A stretch of DNA of 64,000 bases, from assembly GCF_002929295.1 (NCBI RefSeq), contig NZ_PJIM01000001.1:1107398-1171397 (forward strand). Reading direction: 5' to 3'. Below, piece after piece: positions 29,122-41,388 of this stretch. The notes beneath the pieces are model-generated. The model was not told the DNA's origin. It worked only from the letters and a program-made list of their open reading frames with translations, and did no database searches. Within the stretch, counting starts at the first letter, position 1. Each line of letters starts with the position of its first letter. Made by a program: the position numbers and the translations under genes. The DNA comes from Arthrobacter sp. SX1312. GTDB taxonomy: Bacteria > Actinomycetota > Actinomycetes > Actinomycetales > Micrococcaceae.

Positions 29122-32100
29122 TCAGCGGACGATCGAGCGGAGGAGCCGCAGCGCGACCGACAGGGACGAGATGTCGTCCTGTTCGAGCATGTTCACCTCG
29201 GCGAACATGTTGCTGGCCCGCTCGAGCTGGTCCTCGTTCTGGTCCTGCCACGCCTGCAACCGTTCGCCCGCGTCGCGGTCCTGCATGTCCTGTGACGCGC
29301 GTATGACCGCCACCGTGATGTCCGCGGCGGTGGAGTAGAGATCGTCCCGCAACGCCGCCCGCGCGAGAGCCTGCCACCGGTCCGTCCGGGGCAGTTTCGT
29401 GATCCGCTCCAGCAGGTTGTCGACCTCGAAGCGGTCGTAGACCGCGTAGTAGACGCGGGCGATGTTCTCCACGGGCTCGTCGATCCTGCGCGTGGAGTGC
29501 GCGACATCGAGCAGGGCGAAGGACTCGAACTGCTCGGCCCAGTGCCGGCCGAGCTCGTCGGGCAGGTGCCACTCCGCCGCCCTCGCCCGCCAGCTGCGGG
29601 CCCGCTCCAGGTCCCCACCGCGCAGGTACTCGCAGAGGTGCAGACGGAACGGGGCGATCAGCGGCTTGAACGCGTCGATGCTCTGATCGACCGAGATGCC
29701 CGGCTCGACGTGGTTGACGAACCAGCGCACGGCACGGTCCAGGAGCCTCCGCAGGTCGAGGTGCACGGTGCACCAGTGGTCCGTGGGGAAATCCGCCGGC
29801 AACGCCGCGAGCGCGTCCACGGTCTCGTCCAGCGAGTAGATCTCGCGCAGGGCCACGAAGGCGCGGGCGATCACCGGCTCGGCGACGGAGGTCTCCTCCA
29901 TCACCCGGAAGGCGAACGTGATCCCGCCCATGTTGATGATGTCGTTGGCGACGACGGTCGAGATGATCTCCCGGCGCAGGGGGTGGGTGTCGAGCAGGTC
30001 GTCGAACCGCTCCACGAGCTGGCGGGGGAAGTAGCGCCGCAGCGTGCCGCTGAAGTACGGGTCGTCGGCAAGGGTGCTGGCCGAGAGCACCCTGGTGAGC
30101 TCGATCTTGGCGTAGGCCGCGAGGACCGAGAGTTCCGGCGAGGTGAGGCCCTGGCCCGCGTCGATCCGCTTGCGCAGCTCCGCCGAGCTCGGCAGCGCCT
30201 CGAGGTCCCGGTCGAGATCGACCGTCTTCTCCAGCCAGTCCATCATGCGCTCGTAGCTCGGGCCCCATTCGACGACCCGCTGGCGGTCGTTGAGCAGCAG
30301 CACGTTCTGGTCGATGTTGTCCTGCAGGACCAGCCGGCCGACCTCGTCCGTCATGGACTGCAGGAATTCCGCGCGTTCCTCCGGCTGCAGGCGCCCTGCC
30401 CGCACCATCCGGTCGACGAAGATCTTGATGTTGACCTCGTGGTCCGAGCAGTCCACGCCGGCGCTGTTGTCGATGGCATCGGTGTTGAGGACGACCCCGG
30501 ACTGCGCGGCCTCGATGCGTCCCCGCTGGGTCATCCCGAGGTTCCCGCCCTCGCCCACGACGCGCGCCCGCAGTTCACTGCCGTTCACACGGATCGCATC
30601 GTTGGCGCGGTCGCCGACATCGGCGTTCGTCTCGTCGGAGGCCTTCACGTAGGTCCCGATCCCGCCGTTGTAGAGCAGGTCCGCAGGGGCCCGGAGGATG
30701 GCGCGCAGGAGTTCGGGTGGACTCAGCCGCGTGACCCCGGCGTCGAGGCCCAGGGCTTCCCTCACCTGCGGCGAGACGGGGACGGACTTGGCCTGCCGCG
30801 GGTACACGCCGCCGCCGGCGCTGATGAGGGTGGTGTCGTAGTCCTCCCAGCTCGATCGGGGGAGCTCGAAGAGGCGCCGCCGCTCGGCGAAGGACGCCGC
30901 CGCGTCCGGATCCGGGTCGAGGAAGATGTGGCGGTGGTCGAAGGCCGCCAGGAGCCGGATGTGCTCGGAGAGGAGCATCCCGTTCCCGAAGACGTCACCA
31001 CTCATGTCGCCCACGCCGACGACGGTGAAGTCGTCGGTCTGCGTGTCGACGTCGAACTCGCTGAAGTGCCGTTTCACGGACTCCCAGGCGCCGCGCGCGG
31101 TGATGCCCATCGCCTTGTGGTCGTAGCCCACCGACCCGCCGGAGGCGAAGGCGTCACCGAGCCAGAAGTCGTACTCGGCGGACAGCTCGTTGGCGATGTC
31201 CGAGAAGGACGCCGTGCCCTTGTCCGCGGCGACCACCAGGTAGGTGTCGTCGTCGTCGTGCCGGACCACGCGGGGCGGCGGTGCCACCGTCTCGGTGGTG
31301 CCGTTCGTGATGACGTTGTCGGTGATGTCGAGCAGGCCGCGGATGAAGGTGCGGTAGCTGGCCTGGCCCTCGCTGAGCCAGGCCTGACGGTCGAGCGAGG
31401 GGTCGGGCAGCTGCTTGGCGAAGAAGCCGCCCTTGGCGCCGGTCGGCACGATCACCGCGTTCTTCACGGTCTGGGCCTTGACGAGGCCGAGCACCTCGGT
31501 CCGGAAGTCCTCGCGCCGGTCCGACCAGCGCAGGCCGCCGCGGGCCACCTTGCCGAAGCGCAGGTGCACTCCCTCGACCTGCGGGGAGTAGACCCAGATC
31601 TCGAACCTGGGCCGCGGGAACGGGGCGCCGTTGATGCGGGACGTGTCGAACTTCAGGCTGACGTGGCGCTTGTCCTGGAAGTAGTTGGTCCGCAGCGTCG
31701 CCTCGATGAGGTTCGCGAAGGTCCGGAGGACGCGGTCCGCGTCGAGGGTCGGGACCTGTTCCAGGCCCTCCTCGAGCGTGGTCCGGGCGGCGTCGGTCGC
31801 CGCATCGCGGTCGCCCGGGAGGTCCGGATCGAAGCGTGCGGTGAACAGCGCCACGAGGGCCCGGGTCACGGCCGGGTTGCGGAGCAGGGTGTCGGCGACG
31901 AACCCGTACGAGTTGGTGTTGCCCATCTGGCGCATGTACTTGGCGTAGGCGCGGAGGATCACGACCTGGCGCCACCCGAGTTCCTCGCGGAGCACGAGCC
32001 GGTCGAACTGATCCGACTCGCTGTCGCCCGTCACGGCCGCCCGGAAGGCGTCGCGGAGCAGTGACGCGGTGGCAAGCGGCGAGATGCCGGTCGGGAACCT

Positions 32101-33951
32101 CAGCCCGAGGTCGTACAGGAAGAACGAGCGGTCGTCCGAGCGGGTGATCTCGAAGGGCCGCTCGTCCAGCACCTCGAGGCCGAGGTTGTGGAAGTAGGGC
32201 AGGATCTGCGTGAGGCTCTTCGCCCCGGTCAGGTAGAGCTTCAGACGGGCGTCCTCGGCGTCCTGTCGCTGCGGCACGTACACGTGGAGCTGCGGAGCCC
32301 CGTCGCCGGCCTCGGCCAGCCGCTCGAACCGGGCGATGTCCTCGAGGGCATCCTCGACCTCGTAGTCGACGCGGTAGCTGGGAGGGAAGGACTCCGCCCA
32401 CAGCGTCGCGAGGCGCTGCGCGGTGTCCTGCTCGAAGCGCTGCTGGGCGACCTCGACCACTCCCTCGGGCCAGGAGCGGGCCGCCCGGACGAGGCGGTCC
32501 TCGAGCTCGGCGGCGTCGATGGCGGGGATCTCGGCTCCCCGCTGCAGCCTGATCCGGAAGAACAACCGGGCGAGCGCGGACTCGCTCATCCGTGCCTCGA
32601 AGTCGATGGACTCGGCGTTGAGCGCGGTGCGCAGCTCGCCCTCGATGCGCTGCCGGACGCTGGTCGTGTAGCGGTCGCGGGGGAGGTAGACGAGCGCGGA
32701 CATGAAACGGCCGTACACATCGGGCCGCAGGAAGAGCCGCGTGCGCCGTCGCTCCTGCAGGCGCAGGATCCCGAGCGCCGTGGACACCAGGTCCGCGACG
32801 TCGATCTGGAACAGCTCGTCACGCGGGTAGGTCTCGAGGATGGACAGGAGGTCCTTGCCCGAATGCGAGTCCGAGGGGAAGCCGCAGCGGCGCAGCACCT
32901 CGGCGACCTTGTCGCGGACCAGGGGCACGTTGCGCACCGAACCGGTGTAGGCGCTGGTCGCGAACAGGCCGATGAAGCGGCGCTCGCCGTCGACGTTGCC
33001 CTGGGCGTCGAAGCTCTTGATGCCGATGTAGTCCAGGTACGCGGCGCGGTGCACGGTCGATCGCGAGTTCGCCTTCGTGATCACCAGGACCCGGCGTTCG
33101 CGAGCCTTCGCGCGTCCCGCCTGGGTGAGCTGCTGCAGGTGCCTGCCGCCGCTGCCGTGCCGGAGCAGTCCGAGGCCGCTGCCCTCCCGGACGAGGAGCG
33201 CATCGGCACCGTCCTCGTCCGTCACGAGGTCGTACTCCTTGTAGCCGAGGAACGTGAAGTTGCCGTTGTCGAGCCACTGGAGGAGTTCCTGCGCCTGGCG
33301 CAGATCGGGGAGCTGCTCGGCGCCGGCGACCGACCCGAGCGATGCCTCGACGGAGCGCACCGTGCTCCGCATGGCGGGCCAGTCCTCCACCGCTGCACGC
33401 ACATCGCCCAGCACCCGGTGGAGGCCGTCGATGACCGATTCCTTCGTCGCGGCGTCGGCCAGTCGCGCGACCTCCACGGAGATCCACGATTCGATGTGCG
33501 TGGTGCGTCCGTCCAGGCCGACGAGCTCGCCGATGTCCGGCAGGGCCGCGGTGTCCCCACTCGATGCCCCGGCCGTCGAGGGGACGCGCTTGAGTGCCGT
33601 GAGGGCGTGGGTCTCGTCCTCGCGCACCGCGAGGAAGGTGGGATGCACCACCAGCCGGATGGCGGCGTTCTGCCGGACGAGCTCGGCCGTGACCGAGTCG
33701 ACGAGGAACGGCATGTCGTCGGTGACGATCATGACGACGCTCGAGGTGCCCTGATCCATGACGCCGACGGCGGCCGTTCCCGGCCCACGGGATTCGGCGA
33801 GGTCACGGTGGGCGAACGCCCGCTGGTGGAGATCGGTGGGGAGGTACCCGACGGCGTCCTCGCGCGCGAGATGCTCGAAGTAGTGCTCTACGAAATCCTC
33901 CCGTGACGTGTCCGAGCTTGACTGATCCGTTGTCCTGGATCCAGACGACAT
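29122..33951 (-). CDS. gdh: NAD-dependent glutamate dehydrogenase, large 180-kDa class
   Basis: 1609 residues, the usual size of this class (M. tuberculosis Rv2476c, 1624). A long N-terminal regulatory part with ACT-like domains (about 1-700) precedes the catalytic core. The core has GAKGGFFAKQ with the catalytic lysine, VVGVGDMSGDVFGNGML as the NAD-binding fold and EGGNLGMTQRGRIEAAQ; a helical C-terminal domain follows. It oxidises glutamate to 2-oxoglutarate plus ammonium and links nitrogen metabolism to the TCA cycle. ATG start with GGAGG 8 bases before it, 47 bases after the CpaE-like gene on the same strand. In mycobacteria GarA and PknG control it, but neither is here. Confidence 0.95.
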   Translation of the reverse strand: MSSGSRTTDQSSSDTSREDFVEHYFEHLAREDAVGYLPTDLHQRAFAHRDLAESRGPGTAAVGVMDQGTSSVVMIVTDDMPFLVDSVTAELVRQNAAIRLVVHPTFLAVREDETHALTALKRVPSTAGASSGDTAALPDIGELVGLDGRTTHIESWISVEVARLADAATKESVIDGLHRVLGDVRAAVEDWPAMRSTVRSVEASLGSVAGAEQLPDLRQAQELLQWLDNGNFTFLGYKEYDLVTDEDGADALLVREGSGLGLLRHGSGGRHLQQLTQAGRAKARERRVLVITKANSRSTVHRAAYLDYIGIKSFDAQGNVDGERRFIGLFATSAYTGSVRNVPLVRDKVAEVLRRCGFPSDSHSGKDLLSILETYPRDELFQIDVADLVSTALGILRLQERRRTRLFLRPDVYGRFMSALVYLPRDRYTTSVRQRIEGELRTALNAESIDFEARMSESALARLFFRIRLQRGAEIPAIDAAELEDRLVRAARSWPEGVVEVAQQRFEQDTAQRLATLWAESFPPSYRVDYEVEDALEDIARFERLAEAGDGAPQLHVYVPQRQDAEDARLKLYLTGAKSLTQILPYFHNLGLEVLDERPFEITRSDDRSFFLYDLGLRFPTGISPLATASLLRDAFRAAVTGDSESDQFDRLVLREELGWRQVVILRAYAKYMRQMGNTNSYGFVADTLLRNPAVTRALVALFTARFDPDLPGDRDAATDAARTTLEEGLEQVPTLDADRVLRTFANLIEATLRTNYFQDKRHVSLKFDTSRINGAPFPRPRFEIWVYSPQVEGVHLRFGKVARGGLRWSDRREDFRTEVLGLVKAQTVKNAVIVPTGAKGGFFAKQLPDPSLDRQAWLSEGQASYRTFIRGLLDITDNVITNGTTETVAPPPRVVRHDDDDTYLVVAADKGTASFSDIANELSAEYDFWLGDAFASGGSVGYDHKAMGITARGAWESVKRHFSEFDVDTQTDDFTVVGVGDMSGDVFGNGMLLSEHIRLLAAFDHRHIFLDPDPDAAASFAERRRLFELPRSSWEDYDTTLISAGGGVYPRQAKSVPVSPQVREALGLDAGVTRLSPPELLRAILRAPADLLYNGGIGTYVKASDETNADVGDRANDAIRVNGSELRARVVGEGGNLGMTQRGRIEAAQSGVVLNTDAIDNSAGVDCSDHEVNIKIFVDRMVRAGRLQPEERAEFLQSMTDEVGRLVLQDNIDQNVLLLNDRQRVVEWGPSYERMMDWLEKTVDLDRDLEALPSSAELRKRIDAGQGLTSPELSVLAAYAKIELTRVLSASTLADDPYFSGTLRRYFPRQLVERFDDLLDTHPLRREIISTVVANDIINMGGITFAFRVMEETSVAEPVIARAFVALREIYSLDETVDALAALPADFPTDHWCTVHLDLRRLLDRAVRWFVNHVEPGISVDQSIDAFKPLIAPFRLHLCEYLRGGDLERARSWRARAAEWHLPDELGRHWAEQFESFALLDVAHSTRRIDEPVENIARVYYAVYDRFEVDNLLERITKLPRTDRWQALARAALRDDLYSTAADITVAVIRASQDMQDRDAGERLQAWQDQNEDQLERASNMFAEVNMLEQDDISSLSVALRLLRSIVR

Positions 33952-33998
33952 GGGAAGGGCCTCCGTAACGAAATGAAAGGCCGCTCCGTTGCGACCTC

Positions 33999-35330
33999 TT
34001 ACCGTGGAAGCCTAGCGGGGATACCCGGAAACTTCACGTTGCGCGGCCGCCCTCCGGGCCGGCGGCGCCGCGCCTCCCCGGCGGCGGGGACGTCGGCGAG
34101 GTCGGCGATCGCAAGCCTGAGCGGGGAGCCCGGCGCCGTCTCGAGCAGGGCCGTCCCGGCGAGCAGCGCCCGGTCCGCCGCCGCATGGTCCATGGGCAGG
34201 AAGGCGGAGATCCCGACGGTCGGCCCGAAGCGCTCCCAGGCCTCCCGCAGCTGCGTCTCCGGAGCTCGGCCCACCGCTGCCGCCCGCACCTTGTTGAACA
34301 CCACGCGGGGTGTCGCCGTCGGGACGGCATCGCCGAGTTCCGCGAGCGCCTTCACCAGGCGCGGCACGCCGATGGTGTCCGCCGCGCCGACCGCGACGAC
34401 CGTGTCCGCGACCTCCAGGCAGCGCAGCGCGGCCCCGTTGCGGCGCGGCGCGAGCGTGTCGAAGCTGAGCTCCTCGTCGGCCTCGAGGCAGAAGCCGCAG
34501 TCGATGACGGTCACCTCCGCCAGGGAGCGTCCGGCCTCGAGGACCTTGCCGAGGGCCGCGGGCCGCAGTTCGGGCCACCGGTCGGGGCGGGTGATGCCGG
34601 TCAGCACGCGCAGGCGCCCGCCCTTCACCGCGACGCTCACCGCGATCCGGCCGAGCACCGTGCCGTCGAAGCGCCCCTGGTCGGCGATACGGCAGGCCTG
34701 CGCGAGCCCGGCCGACTCGTCGAGCAGTCCGAGGGACGCGCCGATGCTCGCTCCGTAGGTGTCGGCGTCGATCAGCAGGACCGAGCTGCCCGCCGCGGCG
34801 AGTTCCGCGGCCAGATTGAGGGCCACGGTGGTGCGCCCCGGGGCGCCCGGCGGCCCCCAGACGGCGACGATGCGCCCGGTGCCGGGCTCCTCCGCCACCT
34901 GGACGGGCTGCACCGCCGCGGCGTCCGGCAGGCCCAGCGGATCGGCATAGGCGAGGGAACCCTGCGGGCGGGCGGGATCGGCCTCGAACCGTCCCACCGC
35001 CCGGGCGACGGCCGCCGCGAGCGCTGCGGGCTCCACGGTCGCCTCGACGTACTCGACTCCGTCGACGCCAGGACTGCCGGTTCCCGGCAGGTGGTCGCAG
35101 AGCGCGACGACGACGACTCCGGTGAAACGCAGGCGGTCGACGAGGGATGCGGTGAGCTCGGCGGCACCGGGCGCGATGATCACCGCACGCGCGAGGCCGC
35201 TCTGGCACGCGGCGACGAGCTCGGTGAGTTCCGCGCAGCGACGCACGACGGTCACGGGCCCGCGCAGCTGTTCCAGCCCGGGCACGTAGGCACTCGCCTC
35301 CGCTCCGAGGGTGATGACCGGGATGCTCAC
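33999..35330 (-). CDS. CpaE/TadZ-like MinD-family ATPase
   Basis: 443 residues. A degenerate receiver-like domain (about 1-115) is followed by a MinD/ParA-type ATPase. The P-loop is VWGPPGAPGRTTVALNLA, with Arg in place of the usual Lys, then LLIDADTYGASIGASLGL and VTVIDCGFCLE. The layout resembles CpaE/TadZ, which place pili or secretion systems in the cell. GTG start overlaps the SAF-domain gene stop (GTGA), so the two are translationally coupled. No other tad or cpa genes are present, which makes the function uncertain. Confidence 0.78.
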   Translation of the reverse strand: MSIPVITLGAEASAYVPGLEQLRGPVTVVRRCAELTELVAACQSGLARAVIIAPGAAELTASLVDRLRFTGVVVVALCDHLPGTGSPGVDGVEYVEATVEPAALAAAVARAVGRFEADPARPQGSLAYADPLGLPDAAAVQPVQVAEEPGTGRIVAVWGPPGAPGRTTVALNLAAELAAAGSSVLLIDADTYGASIGASLGLLDESAGLAQACRIADQGRFDGTVLGRIAVSVAVKGGRLRVLTGITRPDRWPELRPAALGKVLEAGRSLAEVTVIDCGFCLEADEELSFDTLAPRRNGAALRCLEVADTVVAVGAADTIGVPRLVKALAELGDAVPTATPRVVFNKVRAAAVGRAPETQLREAWERFGPTVGISAFLPMDHAAADRALLAGTALLETAPGSPLRLAIADLADVPAAGEARRRRPGGRPRNVKFPGIPARLPR

Positions 35331-35983
35331 GAACCGGCCCCCGGGTTCAGGACGACGGCGATCCGGGCCTCGTTCGACAGCGCGCCCAGCAGTTCGGGCA
35401 TCGCGTCGTCCCCCACGAGGACCTGGACGAGCGTGGAGGAACTCGCTCCGAGGGCGGACTCCCCGACCGTCAGCTCCGCCACCTCCGCGGCTTCGAGGAG
35501 CAGCCGCGGTTCCTCGTAGGAATTCGTGTCGCTCCGGAGGGAGACCCAGACGTCCACCCTGTCCCCCGCCGCGGTTCCGCTCGGCAGCGGGTCCTCGACC
35601 GTGAGCCCGACCGGCTTGCGATCGAGCGCGTCGGCACTGCCGATCGCGGCAGCGGGGACGAGTTCTCCCTGCGTGACGAGCCGTGTGGCCACCGCTCCGT
35701 CGGGAATGCCCCCGGCGACGGGCAGGTAGGCGCCGGACGAGTCACCCAGACGGACCGGCACGGCCACCAGGTCCTCCTCCGTCAGCTTCGATCCCACCGC
35801 GATGTCCTCGCGGGCGGAGTAGACCTGCGCCGTCGTGTTCTGGCTGTCCAGGAGCGCGATCACCCCGGCGGTGGACGTGAGGACCAGGAGGAGTCCGATC
35901 AGCAGCCTCGGATCCCTCCAGGACGGCTTCCGCAGCCGTGGAGCCTCGCCCGGCAATTGCACGGCACGCGCGTCGGTACTCAC
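35327..35983 (-). CDS. SAF-domain (CpaB-like) membrane-anchored protein
   Basis: 218 residues from the GTG at 35983 (GGGGGA upstream); a longer open frame runs into the promoter region. One N-terminal helix (LLIGLLLVLTSTAGVIALL, about 28-46) anchors an external SAF domain (VYSAREDIAVGSKLTEEDL and following) like that of CpaB/RcpC, which binds cell-wall polymers in pilus systems. It is coupled to the CpaE-like ATPase. This pair without pilus genes is common in actinobacteria and has no settled role. Divergent from the HTH gene across 186 bases. Confidence 0.8.
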   Translation of the reverse strand: MSTDARAVQLPGEAPRLRKPSWRDPRLLIGLLLVLTSTAGVIALLDSQNTTAQVYSAREDIAVGSKLTEEDLVAVPVRLGDSSGAYLPVAGGIPDGAVATRLVTQGELVPAAAIGSADALDRKPVGLTVEDPLPSGTAAGDRVDVWVSLRSDTNSYEEPRLLLEAAEVAELTVGESALGASSSTLVQVLVGDDAMPELLGALSNEARIAVVLNPGAGS

Positions 35984-36169
35984 TGTCGTCCCCCACTCGA
36001 CCGGTGGGGCCCCGATCGGGCCCCACTCCCCGCAAGTCATTGTTGTGCACGACAGTCCCCAAGGGAACCGGTGGACCATACCCGGGGTCGACGTGTGGAG
36101 AACTACGGCGATCGCGCTCAGCGGTGGCAGACTGGATGCACACCCCGAACGAGAAGGGAAGGCGGATCC

Positions 36170-36397
36170 GTGGTAGAGCGGCGTTTCCTCACCCTCGCCG
36201 ACGTGGGCGAGGTGCTCAACATCAGTTCCTCCCAGACGTACGCCCTCGTACGATCGGGGGAGCTGCCGGCGATCCAGGTCGGCGGCCGGGGTCAGTGGCG
36301 CGTCGAGACGCGGGTCCTCGAGGAGTACATCGCCAGAGCGTACGAGAAGACGGCGTCAGCGCTGAGGAGCGACGCCGGGAGCGTCCCGCCGGCCTGA
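36170..36397 (+). CDS. BldC/excisionase-type helix-turn-helix DNA-binding protein
   Basis: 75 residues, too short to stand out. The GTG at 36170 follows AAGGGAAGG. LTLADVGEVLNISSSQTYALVRSGELPAIQVGGRGQ is a winged MerR-type (HTH_17) DNA-binding unit, and RVETRVLEEYIARAY is the closing helix. No effector domain is present, so it probably binds direct repeats as a multimer like BldC. Its targets are unknown; the divergent SAF/ATPase pair is the nearest candidate. Confidence 0.83.
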   Translation: MVERRFLTLADVGEVLNISSSQTYALVRSGELPAIQVGGRGQWRVETRVLEEYIARAYEKTASALRSDAGSVPPA

Positions 36398-36443
36398 TCG
36401 CTCCCGTGAGGCCCCGCGGGGTGCGGGACGGACGGCGTCGTGC

Positions 36444-37004
36444 TCAGTCCGCCGTTCCGACCGCATCGACGGCGTCGATGGATGCGAAAGGGACCGTCAG
36501 GACCTCCCTCCCCTGCGCGGGGTGCCTGTCGCGGTCCGGCCCGGCGGTCCCGACGTCGATGAAGTCGGCACCGACCCTGTGGATGATCCCCGTGTATCCG
36601 GCCGAGGGCGACACGGTCCAGAGCGTCACCTGTGCCCGGTCCCGGGACAGTCCCCGCAGGGCCGAGCCCAGTCCCAGTCGGGCGCCGACACCCGACAGCG
36701 GCTGGCCGGCGCCGCGTCCCATCCCCCGGAGCAGGTGCAGGGACGCCAGCGGCACGATCACGGACCGCCCCTCCACCGCGACGGCGATCCACTCCGACCC
36801 CACGTTCGTGAGGGTTCCCTCGAGCGTCCGGCCGCCGCGCGTGGAGATCCCGAGCGGTCGGCCCGTCTGGCCGAGCAGCCTCCGCGCGAGGGTCAGCCGC
36901 GACTGCTCCGAGCGTGTGCGCTCCCTGATCTCACCCTCCTGGACGGTGTCCGCCATGGCCTGGAGCTGCGACTCGAGGTCGTCGAAGAGGGCATCCCAGC
37001 GCAT
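36444..37004 (-). CDS. Conserved actinobacterial protein of unknown function
   Basis: 186 residues. The N-terminal 45 residues are helical and charged (DALFDDLESQLQAMADTVQE). Two beta-rich segments resembling Sm/SH3-like barrels (about 52-90 and 124-180) follow, linked by a Gly-rich stretch. No signal peptide, membrane segment or catalytic motif. The ATG at 37004 is divergent from the LysM gene. No function is proposed. Confidence 0.7.
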   Translation of the reverse strand: MRWDALFDDLESQLQAMADTVQEGEIRERTRSEQSRLTLARRLLGQTGRPLGISTRGGRTLEGTLTNVGSEWIAVAVEGRSVIVPLASLHLLRGMGRGAGQPLSGVGARLGLGSALRGLSRDRAQVTLWTVSPSAGYTGIIHRVGADFIDVGTAGPDRDRHPAQGREVLTVPFASIDAVDAVGTAD

Positions 37005-37126
37005 CCGCCCAACCTAGGACCACTCGGGTCCGGCGTCAATCGGAACTATCCACAGTTCAACTTCACGAGTATGGACAAACGGCATCAAACTCCATCAAAC
37101 TAAGTCACTTGATGAGGAGCGATGCC

Positions 37127-37945
37127 ATGCGGACGTCGGACACAATCCAGGCCGGGATGATCCTCGGGTGCGGGATCGCCTGCTCAGGGGCAGGGGCCGC
37201 CCTGCTCGTCGGCGGGCCGGCGCCAGGCGGACCGGACCTGGAGGGCGTCCTCGGCGCGGCACTCTCGGGGATCGGACTCGCCGTCGTCGGCGTGTGGGTC
37301 CTCCTGTTCGTCGTGGCGGTGCTCGCGGAACTGCTGAAGCGACGCGGCCCGTCCGCGATGGCGGCTCTCGCCTCCCGGTGCGCCCCCGCGATGATGCGAC
37401 GCCTCGCCGCCGCACTCCTCGGCGCCAACCTCCTCGCCGTCCCGGCCGTGGCGCCCGCCGCCGCGGGCGGATCGGAGCATGTCCTGACGGCGACCGCCGC
37501 CCGCTCATCCGCCCCGGCCGTCCACGGCGGCTTGTCCCCGGTCGATGCAGGGCCGGCGGACCGGGTGCCCCCCATGGGATCGTCCGACGCAGGCCGGCAG
37601 AACCCACGGCACGGGGCGGAGCCACCCGCACCCGCTACGCCTTCGGGGTCTCCCGACGCCGCGCCCGCGCCCGTGTCACCGGCGTGGGAACCGCTGCCGA
37701 TGCAGGTGGATGGCGGGCCACTGCTGCGCGGGGAGAGCCGCACCGTCGTCGGCGGGGAGGAGATCGTCGTCGCGCCGGGTGATTCCCTGTGGTCGATCGT
37801 CGCCGCCCGGCTCGGACCGCTGGCGACCGCCTCGGACATCGCCGAGGCATGGCCCCTCTGGTACGCCACCAACCGCGCCGTCGTCGGGGACGATCCGTCG
37901 CTCCTCCTCCCGGGCACGGTCCTGCAGGCGCCCACCGGATCGTGA
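37127..37945 (+). CDS. LysM-domain envelope protein
   Basis: 272 residues from the ATG at 37127 with GAGGAG 7 bases before; a TTG six codons earlier is open. Two N-terminal helices (about 7-30 and 43-67) and a third hydrophobic stretch (about 88-112) precede a proline-rich linker. The C-terminal LysM (about 212-268) has VVAPGDSLWSIVAARL, ending in LLPGTVLQAP. LysM binds GlcNAc in peptidoglycan or other glycans. Followed 42 bases later by the Rv3235-like gene. The role is unknown beyond wall contact. Confidence 0.82.
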   Translation: MRTSDTIQAGMILGCGIACSGAGAALLVGGPAPGGPDLEGVLGAALSGIGLAVVGVWVLLFVVAVLAELLKRRGPSAMAALASRCAPAMMRRLAAALLGANLLAVPAVAPAAAGGSEHVLTATAARSSAPAVHGGLSPVDAGPADRVPPMGSSDAGRQNPRHGAEPPAPATPSGSPDAAPAPVSPAWEPLPMQVDGGPLLRGESRTVVGGEEIVVAPGDSLWSIVAARLGPLATASDIAEAWPLWYATNRAVVGDDPSLLLPGTVLQAPTGS

Positions 37946-37987
37946 TCCGGTGACCGAACCACCAGCCAGTCCACGAAGGGAACCAGC

Positions 37988-38557
37988 ATGAACGCCGTCA
38001 CCCACCTCCGTCCCGCCGCTCCCCGGCTCGCCGAGGCGAGCGGGGCACCGCGGCCCCTGCTCGCGGCCCCTCCCCGTCCAGCCGACGCGCGGGCCACGAT
38101 GATTCCGCTCAGGTCACCGGCGGAACCGGTCAGCGGGCCCGGGTCCACCCCCGGACCGCTGCGGGACGAGGACGCCGCCGGCCGTGCTGGGCCGGAGGTC
38201 GAGTATCGGATCGCCGGGATCGCCCGGTCCGTCTGCCAGGGCGCACTCGAGGTGCTGGGCGGATCACGCCCCCTGCAGCAGATGGCCCGCTGGCTCGACG
38301 CCGAGAACTACGAACGACTCCAGTTGCGCGCCAACCTGGTGCGCTGCATCGACGCTCGTCCGCCCGGTCGCAGCGCGGCTGTCCCGGAAAGCACCCACCG
38401 GTGCGTCGTGGTCCGATCCGCCCGCGTCTGCCCCGTGAGCCCGGGCGTGTACGAGGCCGCGGTGGTCGCCTTCGACCGCAAACGCGTCCGCGCCGTCGCT
38501 CTTCGGATAGAGCAACGGCGCGGAGCGTGGCGGGTCACCGCCCTCGAGATCGGCTGA
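37988..38557 (+). CDS. Rv3235-family protein
   Basis: 189 residues. A disordered Pro/Ala-rich N-terminus (about 1-70) precedes a compact C-terminal domain starting EVEYRIAGIARSVCQGALEVL and ending in the beta strands YEAAVVAFDRKRVRAVALRIE. This is the DUF6459/Rv3235-like family, found just before secA in many actinobacteria. ATG with GAAGGGA upstream. The stop abuts the secA stop on the other strand with no base between. Function unknown. Confidence 0.8.
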   Translation: MNAVTHLRPAAPRLAEASGAPRPLLAAPPRPADARATMIPLRSPAEPVSGPGSTPGPLRDEDAAGRAGPEVEYRIAGIARSVCQGALEVLGGSRPLQQMARWLDAENYERLQLRANLVRCIDARPPGRSAAVPESTHRCVVVRSARVCPVSPGVYEAAVVAFDRKRVRAVALRIEQRRGAWRVTALEIG

Positions 38558-41266
<2,709 letters not shown>

Positions 41267-41310
41267 TGGTATTTGCTCCCAATCTGATGCTGCCCAAAGA
41301 TGGCGTCTCT

Positions 41311-41316
41311 AGTCTA
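41311..41316 (-). promoter_or_regulatory. Possible secA -10 box
   Basis: On the minus strand TAGACT fits the actinobacterial TANNNT -10 pattern 45 bases before the secA start codon. No convincing -35 is visible, so this is only a candidate. Confidence 0.25.
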
Positions 41317-41342
41317 CGGGAGAGACGTTCGGCCCCCCGGTT

Positions 41343-41379
41343 CAGTTCCCCTGCGGCACGCCGCAGCGACTCGGAACTG
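41343..41379 (-). terminator. Two-part hairpin after the DNA glycosylase gene
   Basis: Outer arms CAGTTCC/GGAACTG (41343-41349, 41373-41379) enclose inner arms CTGCGG/CCGCAG (41351-41356, 41361-41366). It starts 10 bases after the glycosylase stop in the direction of transcription. Confidence 0.55.
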
Positions 41380-41388
41380 CGTGTCCGC

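Noticed and set aside
29497-32064. 855-codon open frame antisense to gdh
   Set aside because: High GC and third-position bias of gdh create long antisense frames; the sequence has no domain and a clear real gene lies opposite.
37046-37054. CTATCCACA, one base from a DnaA box
   Set aside because: A single near-match is expected by chance many times in 64 kb, and there is no cluster or dnaA/dnaN neighbour.
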